Below are positions 16,959 to 25,261 of a stretch of DNA of 36,318 nucleotides, piece after piece. The notes under the pieces are model-generated. The model was not told where the DNA came from. It worked only from the letters and a program-made list of their open reading frames with translations, and did no database searches. The translations under genes were made by a program, and so were the position numbers. Within the stretch, counting starts at the first letter, position 1. The number at the start of each line of letters is the position of its first letter. Origin of the DNA: M0027 sp021713415 (GTDB lineage Bacteria; Pseudomonadota; Gammaproteobacteria; Francisellales; Francisellaceae); assembly GCA_021713415.1 (NCBI GenBank), contig JAKJJQ010000029.1, forward strand, positions 1-36,318. The letters are read 5' to 3'.

Positions 16959-17498
16959 ATGAAGAAAGTGCTGTTTGATTTTTTCCCAGTTATTATATTT
17001 TTCATTTTTTTTAAACTTAAAAATATTTTTATTGCAACAGGTGCTTTAATGATTGCATCATGCATCCAAATTGGCTATCTGTATTATAAATATAAAAAAG
17101 TTGAAGCAAAGCATATAATCACACTTGTTTTAGTACTTGTCTTTGGCGGTGCAACAATTTACTTCCATGATGCGCGATTCATCCAATGGAAAGTATCAAT
17201 TATTAATTGGCTTTTTGGAGTTATCCTATTAGTGTCCCCTTATTTATTTAAAAAATCAGCAATGGAATATCTACTTGCAGATGATTTATCACTACCCAAA
17301 AAAGTTTGGACAAAGTTAAATCATATGTGGGCTATCTTCTTTATTATCATAGGTTTTTTGAATTTATATGTAATGTTTAACTTCTCTGAAGATGCCTGGG
17401 TTAACTTTAAAACATTTGGTCTTATGATACTAATTATAATTTTCTGTATAATTCAAAGTTTATTTCTTTATAAGCATATTGAACATAACAAAAAGTAG
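16959..17498 (+). CDS. yciB: Inner-membrane protein YciB (septation protein A family)
   Basis: YciB is an inner-membrane protein implicated in cell-envelope integrity and division. The 179-residue product has about five membrane helices. It opens MKKVLFDFFPVIIFF, ends the first loop with a Lys-rich segment, and has FHDARFIQWKVSIINWLFG and LPKKVWTKLNHMWAIFF, the family's conserved loops. AGAGG precedes the ATG. The length matches E. coli YciB (179). Confidence 0.94.
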   Translation: MKKVLFDFFPVIIFFIFFKLKNIFIATGALMIASCIQIGYLYYKYKKVEAKHIITLVLVLVFGGATIYFHDARFIQWKVSIINWLFGVILLVSPYLFKKSAMEYLLADDLSLPKKVWTKLNHMWAIFFIIIGFLNLYVMFNFSEDAWVNFKTFGLMILIIIFCIIQSLFLYKHIEHNKK

Positions 17499-17610
17499 CT
17501 TAAAAAATCTGGTTATTTGATTTTTGTTATATTACATCATGTAAAGGATTTGCTAGTTATCAAAATTTGCTATATAACTGATGCAAATAATTTTTTCAAG
17601 GATGTGTGAT

Positions 17611-19254
17611 ATGGCAAAACGCTCAGTTACATTTTATGGGTTGCTCTTCTCTTCGATAAGTGCAATTTTAGGTTCAGGCTGGTTATTTTCAGCTTACTAT
17701 ACTAGTCAGTTGGCAGGACCTGCCGCCATGGTGTCATGGATTATTGGTGGTGCACTTGTAATTATTATCGCCTTTGTATTTGCTGAATTATGTTCAATGA
17801 TACCGATTACAGGCTCTAGTACAAGAATTCCTCACTTTACTCATGGTACTTTAGTAAGCTATACATTTGCTTGGTTAATATGGCTATCATATTTAACTTT
17901 AGTACCAACTGAAGTTCAGGCAATGATTCAATATTTAGCCTTTTATTATCCAACGCTACTAAATTCAGATGCCTCTTTAACAACTTCAGGTTTTGAAATA
18001 GCCGCTATTTTATTACTATTTGTTTCTATTATTAATGTCTATTCATTACGCTGGCTAGTTAGAGTCAATAGTTTTTTAACGGTGATTAAAATTATTATTC
18101 CATTGGCAATTAGTGCTGTTTTACTTTATTTTTTCTTCTCATTTGACCAAGTAACACACCCAGCTAATACAAATTTTGCGCCATTTGGTTTTACTGGTAT
18201 TTTTGCTGCAATTTCTTCAGGGGGAATTGTTTTTGCATTTAATGGCTTTAAAGTTGCAGCTGAAATGGCAGGTGAAGCCAAGCGACCTAAAATTACAGTA
18301 CCTTTAGCTATTGTTGGTTCAGTAGTTGTTTGTGTTCTAGTTTATTTATTACTGCAATCAGCGTTCTTATCAGCCTTACCCAATAATATTTTAAGTAATG
18401 GTTGGGAGCATTTAAATATTAAAGATCAGTTTGGTCCCTTTGCAACCATTGCAAAAATAAATAACTTAAATCCATTATTAATCTTGATATTTATCGGCGC
18501 TATAATTGGCCCATTTGCTGCAGCTTTAATGTATGCGAATAGTGCAGCAAGATCATTATATGGTATGAGTAGCAATGGTTATTTGCCTTCTATCTTTATG
18601 AAAGTGTCACCTGAAGGCAATCCAGTATTTGCAATTATCGTTAACTTCTTTTTAGGGCTTTTATTTTTTGCTCCATTACCTGGTTGGAATAGTATGGCTT
18701 CTTTTTTAACTTCTTTAATGGCGTTAACATACTCTATTGCACCAATTAGTCTTTATACACTAAGAAAGCGCTTACCTGATTACCCACGCCCATTTAAATT
18801 AATTATTGGCAGAATTTGGTCATTAGCAGCATTATATGCTTGTACAGTAATGGTCTACTGGAGTGGCTGGCATATTGTATCAAAAGCTGGCTTTGTGATC
18901 ATAGCAGGCCTTGTCATACTATGCATTCATCAACTATTAAAACGAAACAATCATAAAAAATTAAAGTGGAATGTTTATGAATCTGTTTGGTTATGGATTT
19001 ATTTTATCGGTATTACGCTAATCTCTTATTTGGGTAATTATGGTGAAGGTTCGTTACATTATTTAAGCCAAACACAAGTTTATTTAGTTACATTAGTTTT
19101 ATGCATAGTTTCATTACATTTAGCGTATAAAATGAGTTTAAAATCTAAAGTTATTCAAGAACAAATTGAAGCAAATATTGCATCACAAAAATCAGTCGAT
19201 GAATATTTAGAAAAACATCTCAAAGTTGGTAAATTTAAAAAATCACAAGCTTAA
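17611..19254 (+). CDS. APC-superfamily amino acid permease
   Basis: This is an amino acid/polyamine transporter with about 12-14 membrane helices. I place the start at 17611 (MAKRSVTFYG), which has AAGGA 8 nt upstream, rather than 17581. ISAILGSGWLFSAYY is the helix-1 unwound GSGW substrate/ion region. SSGGIVFAFNGFKVAAEMAGEAKRP is the helix-6 and following-loop signature. The 547 residues include a C-terminal charged tail. TTGCTA and TATAAC about 16 nt apart in 17545-17575 may form its promoter. The substrate is not predictable; the family takes up single amino acids. Confidence 0.9.
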   Translation: MAKRSVTFYGLLFSSISAILGSGWLFSAYYTSQLAGPAAMVSWIIGGALVIIIAFVFAELCSMIPITGSSTRIPHFTHGTLVSYTFAWLIWLSYLTLVPTEVQAMIQYLAFYYPTLLNSDASLTTSGFEIAAILLLFVSIINVYSLRWLVRVNSFLTVIKIIIPLAISAVLLYFFFSFDQVTHPANTNFAPFGFTGIFAAISSGGIVFAFNGFKVAAEMAGEAKRPKITVPLAIVGSVVVCVLVYLLLQSAFLSALPNNILSNGWEHLNIKDQFGPFATIAKINNLNPLLILIFIGAIIGPFAAALMYANSAARSLYGMSSNGYLPSIFMKVSPEGNPVFAIIVNFFLGLLFFAPLPGWNSMASFLTSLMALTYSIAPISLYTLRKRLPDYPRPFKLIIGRIWSLAALYACTVMVYWSGWHIVSKAGFVIIAGLVILCIHQLLKRNNHKKLKWNVYESVWLWIYFIGITLISYLGNYGEGSLHYLSQTQVYLVTLVLCIVSLHLAYKMSLKSKVIQEQIEANIASQKSVDEYLEKHLKVGKFKKSQA

Positions 19255-19263
19255 AATTTATAA

Positions 19264-19641
19264 TTATTCAGAATGTAATGCCATTTTATTACCTTCACTG
19301 TCTAAAATAACAGCTCGATATCCATACTCTCCCAATGCTTGAACTTCTTCTATTACTGTACCACCATATTCTTCAACTTGATCTAATGCATCTTCAATTC
19401 TACCATTTACATTTAGATAAATTAAAACACCGTGTTCAGCACTAATTGCATTCTCTTGAGGCATTAGACACGCACCATTACCTTTATCATGATAGAAAAC
19501 TGCTAAATCATTGCCTTCAAAACTCATTATTTCAATATCAACATCTAAAACTCGATGATAAAACTCGCAAGCGCGTTTTAAATCAGCAACGGGTATATCA
19601 CACCAAACAACATAATTAGACGCTATGTTTGTTTCGGACAT
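19264..19641 (-). CDS. VOC-family (glyoxalase/bleomycin-resistance fold) protein
   Basis: This single-unit VOC protein of 125 residues has two beta-alpha-beta-beta-beta modules. VVWCDIPVADLKRACEFYHRVLD is the first module. VLIYLNVNGRIEDALDQVEEYGGTV, followed by DSEGNKMALH, is the second. It lacks an obvious full set of GloA metal ligands and is nearer to the uncharacterised YunI/PhnB-like group than to lactoylglutathione lyase. AAGGAG is 8 nt upstream of the ATG, and a palindrome (19663-19680) sits just before that. Confidence 0.88.
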   Translation of the reverse strand: MSETNIASNYVVWCDIPVADLKRACEFYHRVLDVDIEIMSFEGNDLAVFYHDKGNGACLMPQENAISAEHGVLIYLNVNGRIEDALDQVEEYGGTVIEEVQALGEYGYRAVILDSEGNKMALHSE

Positions 19642-19662
19642 TAGATTCGCTCCTTTTTTATT

Positions 19663-19680
19663 CCATACTATGAAGTATGG
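19663..19680. promoter_or_regulatory. Palindrome upstream of the VOC gene
   Basis: CCATACT (19663-19669) and AGTATGG (19674-19680) are perfect 7-bp inverted arms around ATGA. The site lies 22-39 bp before the VOC start codon and 38 bp beyond the end of the upstream gene on the same strand. No T run follows on the minus strand, which favours an operator or RNA hairpin over a terminator for the upstream gene. Confidence 0.45.
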
Positions 19681-19718
19681 CGAATAATGTCGTATTTAAC
19701 AATTAGATTTAAATTTTT

Positions 19719-20780
19719 TTATTCGTGATCCAATGTCGTTGTACTATTTTGTTGAGTATTATTTAAGGCATCAACAAAAGGATTAGGAGCTTTCTTAGGT
19801 TCTTTAGTAAATATTGCTTGTTTATATTGATTTATTGTAGATTGAGCTTGAGCTGATTCCTGTGCATTTGGATATCGAGTTCCAAAATATCCTGGTCCAT
19901 CTAAAATAGCTTCAGCTGATGCATCACCACTTTTTTCAAGTTCAAATAAAACACACTGATGATCTCTATATAGCTGGCGACGCTCTGTTTTTTCATCAAT
20001 TTCGGCCGTATCTCTCTTTTCTAATTCAAAAATTTCTGCTTGTAACTGGCTTATGCCAAGACCATTAGTTGTTTTAAATTCACTAATTGGCTGAGCTAGT
20101 TTCATAAGAGATTCTTGCTCAACAACACAGATATAAGAATTTTCACGATTATAACTATCTCCTAATACATGCATACTATGTTTACTAGGATCGTAAGGAA
20201 TTAATTGGTCATTTTCTGAATCCCATAACTTTAATGTATTTTTTAAAGCTTCTTCATTATTTTCAATAAGATGGCCATTTTGCGGGTCAAAAATATAATT
20301 GTGACCATTATTAGAAGAAAATGAAAGCACAACATGATTAGCTCGATTTCCATCTTGTTTATCATATAAAACAACAATCTTCATTTCTGATAATTCAGTT
20401 TTATTACATAATAACTTAGCATCTTCAGCTATTTCACGACAATTACCAGCCTGATGAAATTTAGCTAATGACATTCTTAACTGTGTATAATATTGAAGAG
20501 ATTGATCTCTATTTGCAGTTAGATATGCCTCATTAATTGATAGTGGACTGTTAGAATCTAGCTCTGGTATCACTTTTAATTGTTCTCGCATTACTTGGGT
20601 ATGTTGCTCATCTTCAGTAGTATGATAAACTCTGGGCAACGTTAATGAATATTTAATTCTATCAGCAGATTGATTTAAAATATTTATCAAACCATCATAT
20701 TCTTTTTCTGGAAAACCAACCGTTAACCTTTTTATACTTTCTTGAAAATTATCTTGTACCCAACCAGTATTTCTTGGCAT
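19719..20780 (-). CDS. Transglutaminase/papain-fold putative cysteine protease, paralogue A
   Basis: This 353-residue protein has no signal peptide. A core at residues 111-200 has the Cys-His-Asp layout of the papain/transglutaminase-like superfamily: AGNCREIAEDA (C114), ANHVVLSF (H149) and YIFDPQNGH (D165). The same core is in the gene at 33887-34624, and both proteins open with MPR and share KLWD.EN and Y.P..H further on. The C-H and H-D steps (35 and 16) are near those of transglutaminase-like enzymes. The C-terminal 150 residues are charged and helical. The family name is not recognised. It may be a translocated protease, amidase or transglutaminase; that is inferred. Confidence 0.6.
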   Translation of the reverse strand: MPRNTGWVQDNFQESIKRLTVGFPEKEYDGLINILNQSADRIKYSLTLPRVYHTTEDEQHTQVMREQLKVIPELDSNSPLSINEAYLTANRDQSLQYYTQLRMSLAKFHQAGNCREIAEDAKLLCNKTELSEMKIVVLYDKQDGNRANHVVLSFSSNNGHNYIFDPQNGHLIENNEEALKNTLKLWDSENDQLIPYDPSKHSMHVLGDSYNRENSYICVVEQESLMKLAQPISEFKTTNGLGISQLQAEIFELEKRDTAEIDEKTERRQLYRDHQCVLFELEKSGDASAEAILDGPGYFGTRYPNAQESAQAQSTINQYKQAIFTKEPKKAPNPFVDALNNTQQNSTTTLDHE

Positions 20781-20851
20781 ATTAAAATCTCTTTAAAATA
20801 ATCAGATATTTTGTAATATTAAATACCTTATTGGTGTTATTCAACTTTATT

Positions 20852-21709
20852 TTATTCAGGCAAAGGAATAAATTCAGTATTATCATTTGGTATTAGTGGA
20901 AATTTCATATTTTTCCAATCAGATTTAGCTTCTTCAATACGCTCTTTACGACTTGAGACAAAATTCCACTCAATATAACGATGACCTAGCTTATCACCAC
21001 CAATTAATACAATTAATGCTGATGTTACTGCTAAAATGTCATTGATGTTATTTTCTTTGAAAATAACCATTTCATTAGAACTAACTAATTGATTATCAAT
21101 TTTAACTTCTCCTGATACCACATAAACTGCTAACTCTTCTACTTGTGGAAGATATAAAGTTTTATCTTCAGGAATTTGAGCTTCAGCATATAGTGTTTTA
21201 GAAAATGTCTTCACCGGTGATTTAGCGCCGTAGGCTTGACCAATCATAATACGTATCGGAATATCATTTTCTACTAATTTAGGTAATTCACTAGCTGAAT
21301 AGTGATGAAATGAAGGATCAATTTCTTCAAAACTTTCTGGTAATGCATGCCAAAGTTGTAAACCATGTAACTTATGATTAGAGTTTTTTATAATCTCTCT
21401 TTCTCGCTCTGAATGAACAATTCCTTTACCTGCAATCATTAAGTTAATATCACCTGGGTAAATACTTTGTTGATTACCTAAAGAGTCTTGATGAAAAATC
21501 TCACCTTCAAATAAATAAGTTACTGTTGCTAAGTTTATATGAGGATGAGGCCTTACATTAATACCCTCACCAGGAGAAAAATTTACTGGTCCAAAATGAT
21601 CAAAAAAAATCCATGGGCCAACCATTAATTGATTACGACTTGGTAATAGCCTTTTAACGCTGAATCCTCCTAGGTTCTTTTCTTTTGATTTAATAATTTG
21701 TTTGATCAT
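20852..21709 (-). CDS. Pirin-family protein
   Basis: This is a bicupin pirin of 285 residues. GPWIFFDHFGP and NVRPHPHINLATVTYLFEGEIFHQDSLG carry the metal-binding histidines of the N-terminal cupin (HPHxxLxTVTY plus H in FHQDS), and MIAGKGIVHSERE supplies the acidic ligand region. Bacterial pirins such as E. coli YhhW act as quercetin dioxygenases or as metabolic regulators, and the role here is unknown. It is colinear with the cysteine-protease-like gene 71 bp downstream. Confidence 0.93.
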   Translation of the reverse strand: MIKQIIKSKEKNLGGFSVKRLLPSRNQLMVGPWIFFDHFGPVNFSPGEGINVRPHPHINLATVTYLFEGEIFHQDSLGNQQSIYPGDINLMIAGKGIVHSEREREIIKNSNHKLHGLQLWHALPESFEEIDPSFHHYSASELPKLVENDIPIRIMIGQAYGAKSPVKTFSKTLYAEAQIPEDKTLYLPQVEELAVYVVSGEVKIDNQLVSSNEMVIFKENNINDILAVTSALIVLIGGDKLGHRYIEWNFVSSRKERIEEAKSDWKNMKFPLIPNDNTEFIPLPE

Positions 21710-21885
21710 AGAAGTACACTTTTAAATTAACAATTTTAATTTTTATTATAGATATAATTTTCAATCATTTATCTAAATGGTATAAATAATTTTATTTCAA
21801 GATTAAATATACGAAGCATTGATTTTTATATTTAAATATTGATAATAGCAATCTTGTTGATATTAACATATAAGAGCTATTTGCC

Positions 21886-22263
21886 ATGAAATATAATATT
21901 AGAACCACAAATTATATCTATTTGAATGAGTTATTAAAAAATAATCAAGAAGCTAATAAAAATAGTCTAGATAAATTGTATAAAATTAGTTTTTGTGACA
22001 AAAATTTTTTAATTTCACTTAATCTGCTAAATATACTAGAAAAATTAACACTCACAACAAAATTAGATGGTAAAAGATTTATTAATCAAACGGATATAGA
22101 CCGTGAACCTTTTAATATAATAATTGAAAATGAACTTATAAATCATGGTTATCTTCCTTTATATATTGGTACACCTGAACAATTATTTCACCAAAGTGAA
22201 TTAAAAAATTCACAAGAAACTGTGCTTGCTTATTGCCAAACAGAAATGAATTCAATATATTAG
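21886..22263 (+). CDS. Hypothetical protein, 125 aa
   Basis: No family is recognised. It is a soluble protein with Asn/Lys/Leu-rich helical character and no signal peptide or membrane helix. It lies between pirin (divergent, 176 bp) and queG (63 bp downstream, same strand). Its composition resembles the effector-like genes more than its housekeeping neighbours. AAGAG is the likely ribosome site before the ATG. Confidence 0.55.
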   Translation: MKYNIRTTNYIYLNELLKNNQEANKNSLDKLYKISFCDKNFLISLNLLNILEKLTLTTKLDGKRFINQTDIDREPFNIIIENELINHGYLPLYIGTPEQLFHQSELKNSQETVLAYCQTEMNSIY

Positions 22264-22326
22264 AATTTGACTCTAAGTTATTATTTAGCTATATTTCTTT
22301 TCAAATAATTAAATATTACTGCTCTA

Positions 22327-23418
22327 GTGACAGAAACAGAACTTATTCAGCTTTGGCAATTAATCAAAGAAAAATCGCAATCACTTGGATTTTCAAATAT
22401 TAGTGTAACTGATTGTGATTTAAGCCGATATGTAATTCATTTTAATAACTGGTTGAATCAAAACTACCATGGTAGTATGAATTATATGACCAACCACTAT
22501 GAAAAACGCATTTACCCAGAGCAACTAGTTGAAGGAACTCAGCGTGTTATTGTTGTTACTGTTCCTTATTTAACAGAAAAATATGATCTTAAAACAACGA
22601 TAACTAATTTAAATAGCTCATCAGAACAAGCAATGATTTCACGTTATGCTTGGGGGCGAGATTATCACAAAGTGATACGTAAACGTTTAGGAAAATTAGC
22701 TGAATATATTAGTTCTTTCTTTCCTGATCACCATTATCGAGCATTTACTGATAGCGCACCAGTATTAGAAAAGCCATTAGCTGAAAAAGCTGGCCTAGGA
22801 GTTACAGGAAAACATAGTAATATTTTAAATAAAGAAGGTTCATGGTTTTTTCTAGGAGAGCTATACACCAATATCCCATTTAAAGCAGAAAATATAACTG
22901 AGCCTGAAGACTTATGTGGTAAGTGTAAAGCATGTATTAGTATTTGCCCAACCAACGCAATTATTGCACCTAAAGTAGTTAATGCCAGTCGTTGTATTTC
23001 ATATTTAACGATTGAAAATAAAGGCCCTATTCCTATTGAGTTTAGAAAAGCAATTGGCAATAGAGTTTATGGCTGCGATGATTGTCAATTAGCCTGTCCT
23101 TGGAACCGTTATGCTAAATTAACGACCATTGAAGATTTTAAAATGCGTCATAACTTTAACCAAATTAGCTTATTAGAAGTCTTTCAATGGGATGAGAAAA
23201 CATTTTTGAAAAAAACAGAAGGCTCAGCAATGCGCCGAGTTGGTTATTTATCTTGGTTGAGAAATGTCGCCGTTGCACTAGGTAATGCACCTTATAACCC
23301 TGAAATTATTAAAGCTTTAGAGAATAAGAAACTATTCATTTTAGATGAAATGGTAATTGAACATATTAATTGGGCAATAAAGCAGCAGTCAGGCAAAAAT
23401 ACTAAGGGTGAGGTGTAA
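22327..23418 (+). CDS. queG: Epoxyqueuosine reductase QueG
   Basis: QueG makes the last step of queuosine in tRNA, reducing epoxyqueuosine with cobalamin and two 4Fe-4S clusters. RAFTDSAPVLEKPLAEKAGLG contains the catalytic Asp (D142). LCGKCKACISICPTNAI and CDDCQLACPWN supply the ferredoxin-type clusters, and the C-terminal part contains AMRRVGYLSWLRNVAVALGN, a HEAT-like region. The GTG start at 22327 is forced: an in-frame TAA lies seven codons upstream and no ATG follows before the conserved N-terminus. No good Shine-Dalgarno is visible. Its end overlaps the opposing toxin gene by 17 bp. Confidence 0.95.
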   Translation: MTETELIQLWQLIKEKSQSLGFSNISVTDCDLSRYVIHFNNWLNQNYHGSMNYMTNHYEKRIYPEQLVEGTQRVIVVTVPYLTEKYDLKTTITNLNSSSEQAMISRYAWGRDYHKVIRKRLGKLAEYISSFFPDHHYRAFTDSAPVLEKPLAEKAGLGVTGKHSNILNKEGSWFFLGELYTNIPFKAENITEPEDLCGKCKACISICPTNAIIAPKVVNASRCISYLTIENKGPIPIEFRKAIGNRVYGCDDCQLACPWNRYAKLTTIEDFKMRHNFNQISLLEVFQWDEKTFLKKTEGSAMRRVGYLSWLRNVAVALGNAPYNPEIIKALENKKLFILDEMVIEHINWAIKQQSGKNTKGEV

Positions 23419-23698
23419 TTGCTACAATTGTAATTTGTTTTTTATCAGGGCCATAATACCAAAAAATTCTATATGCTGCCGGTGTTTTATTTTCAGCATA
23501 TGCTTCAAAAACTTCTTCTGAATTTGGCCCAATTAAAGAATCGTATTTATGTGTTTGTAAACTTGGATGTCTAGGGTTAGTTTCTAAATAACCTAAAGCT
23601 TTATTAACCGCTTTAAAGCGTTTTAAAAGTGCATTATTATTCTTTAGACTTTCATAATTAGCACTAGCCTCTTCTGTAAATAAAAGTTCGAATGCCAT
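23402..23698 (-). CDS. RelE/ParE-like toxin of a type II toxin-antitoxin pair
   Basis: This 98-residue protein has a RelE-fold pattern: FELLFTEEASANYESL at the start, then RFKAVNKALGYLETNPRHPSLQTHKY, and the C-terminal strands AAYRIFWYYGPDKKQITIVAITPHP with a conserved Arg. RelE-like toxins usually cut mRNA in the ribosome, but this subgroup lacks proof. Its ATG shares one base with the stop of the upstream antitoxin gene (TAATG), a typical coupled arrangement. Confidence 0.8.
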   Translation of the reverse strand: MAFELLFTEEASANYESLKNNNALLKRFKAVNKALGYLETNPRHPSLQTHKYDSLIGPNSEEVFEAYAENKTPAAYRIFWYYGPDKKQITIVAITPHP

Positions 23699-23970
23699 TA
23701 CTCTACTTCATCATCCTTAAATTTAGCAAAACTACCTTTTTTCACAAGTTTTCCATGACTAGCATCTTTTAAACCACGTTTAACACTTTTTAATGATTTT
23801 TCATTATCAAATAACCATTTTTCACGCGCAGGAATTTCTACTAATGGCTCTAGTATAATTTTATGATCACTTTTAATTACCTTATAACCACTGATACCTT
23901 TTGTTAATTCATTACCCAAGGTAATTCTTCCTTTTGCATCAGGCCTAACAGTTTTCACTTTCACTGACAT
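23698..23970 (-). CDS. AbrB/MazE-like antitoxin
   Basis: MSVKVKTVRPDAKGRITLG is an AbrB-type swapped-hairpin DNA-binding start, and IPAREKWLFDNEKSLKSVKRGL with GSFAKF in the tail is typical of antitoxins paired with RelE-like toxins. I prefer the ATG at 23970 (90 residues). An upstream ATG at 24006 is possible but has no ribosome site and would add 12 residues ahead of the conserved motif. It is probably autoregulatory with its toxin. The ATPase gene ends 42 bp before the longer start. Confidence 0.8.
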   Translation of the reverse strand: MSVKVKTVRPDAKGRITLGNELTKGISGYKVIKSDHKIILEPLVEIPAREKWLFDNEKSLKSVKRGLKDASHGKLVKKGSFAKFKDDEVE

Positions 23971-24048
23971 CTCTTTCGTACCTTTTTTATTATTAATTAT
24001 ACTCATTTATGGGAAAACAATCAAGTGGGCTTAAATAAAAGTGGGAAC

Positions 24049-25161
24049 TTATGAGTTCTCACGTATAAAATAAGCAACACATGGATCTAAAACACGATAG
24101 TGCTGATTTTCATCCCGATAAATTAAATCTATCTTCATTAGCGCATCTAATGATTTTTGCACCGTTGATGTGCCTAGTTTAGTTTTTTGTACAAAACTTT
24201 GGCCTAGTGGCTCAGAAGTTGGATTTAAAGCTAATGCAAATAATAGTTTACGACGTGTTAAAGACAGTTGACTTAAGTCTTGTGCAATCCATGAACTTTG
24301 CTTTTCTGTAAAATCAATCCATGCTTTTTGGATGGATGACAGTGTTGGAGCTTTATCTTCACACCATACTTTTCTGCATAATGCATTAACATAATAAGGA
24401 TGATGCTCTGTTAAATCTAATATTTCATCAATAACATCATTATCTAAAGTTACACCCCACTCTGAAATGGCTGCATTTTGTAAAAACTGAAAATAAGAAT
24501 CTTTTGAAATTCGATATATTTCCATTAAATCACATAAATGATATAACGGCCTATTTTTACTGCTAAACATCTCATTAAGCAAATGTCTTATACTACCGCA
24601 GAAAATATAACTGACATGGTTACTACGCTCAACAGCATGACGTATTGCCGCTTCAACAGCATGGTTTTCTGTTAGCTGACCAATTTGTTGAAACTCATCA
24701 AAGATTAAAACACAAGATTTATCAGTTTCTCTAGCTAAATGATCTAAAGATAACAACATCTCAGAAATGCTTTTATCACTTGACTGTTTAGAACTAATTT
24801 CAATCTTTGTACCAAAAACATTAAACATCAGTTTAGGCTGATACTCTCTTAGTTTATTAATAATTTTAATTAACTTACTTTCAGCGGTTGAGACCAATTC
24901 TGAAGCAATTTTTGAAACGCCTTCACTAATCACTTTTGTCACATCATCTTGACTTAAAACGAAGAAAAAATCTAAATGTGCGCCGGCAATTTTAGATTCA
25001 TGTAATACTTGAGTTACTAATGACGTTTTTCCATATCTTCTAGGTGCAACCAAAACGATATTTTCATGAGCTTCAATATTTTTTTTCAACATTGAACGCT
25101 CGTTCAGTCTATTGCAGAATGCTTTTCCTGTTGCAATTCCTTGAGGAAACCATTGAACCAT
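24049..25161 (-). CDS. AAA+ ATPase with C-terminal winged helix (archaeal-ATPase-like family)
   Basis: This 370-residue STAND/AAA-type ATPase has Walker A APRRYGKTSL (about residues 38-47), Walker B SCVLIFDEFQQIG, and a sensor region with SYIFCGSIRHLLNEMF, as in the ATPase_2 (archaeal ATPase) family. The tail from about 300 (LSLTRRKLLFALALNP and then the STVQKSLDALMKIDLIYR segment) is a winged-helix DNA-binding unit. The function of such stand-alone ATPases is largely unknown. It is colinear with the antitoxin-toxin pair, and a 27-bp inverted repeat covers its promoter. Confidence 0.88.
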   Translation of the reverse strand: MVQWFPQGIATGKAFCNRLNERSMLKKNIEAHENIVLVAPRRYGKTSLVTQVLHESKIAGAHLDFFFVLSQDDVTKVISEGVSKIASELVSTAESKLIKIINKLREYQPKLMFNVFGTKIEISSKQSSDKSISEMLLSLDHLARETDKSCVLIFDEFQQIGQLTENHAVEAAIRHAVERSNHVSYIFCGSIRHLLNEMFSSKNRPLYHLCDLMEIYRISKDSYFQFLQNAAISEWGVTLDNDVIDEILDLTEHHPYYVNALCRKVWCEDKAPTLSSIQKAWIDFTEKQSSWIAQDLSQLSLTRRKLLFALALNPTSEPLGQSFVQKTKLGTSTVQKSLDALMKIDLIYRDENQHYRVLDPCVAYFIRENS

Positions 25162-25176
25162 ATACTATTACCCTTT

Positions 25177-25203
25177 TTGTATTATACTATTAGTGTAATA
25201 CAA
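25177..25203. promoter_or_regulatory. Inverted-repeat operator upstream of the ATPase gene
   Basis: TTGTATTA (25177-25184) and TAATACAA (25196-25203) are perfect 8-bp arms with an 11-bp spacer, 16-42 bp before the ATG at 25161. On the minus strand, TATAAT, a good -10 box, overlaps the ATG-proximal arm. A protein on this site would block the promoter, so it is a likely repressor site, perhaps for the AbrB-like antitoxin or for the ATPase's own winged helix. Confidence 0.55.
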
Positions 25204-25261
25204 ACTATATAATTAAGCGACTTATTTATTAATTATATCCATATTTAAGGCAAGTTACTTA

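Noticed and set aside
24049..25161. ATPase as a CRISPR- or phage-defence component
   Set aside because: No nuclease, reverse transcriptase or other effector partner is adjacent apart from the toxin-antitoxin pair, so a defence role is not supported beyond that cassette.
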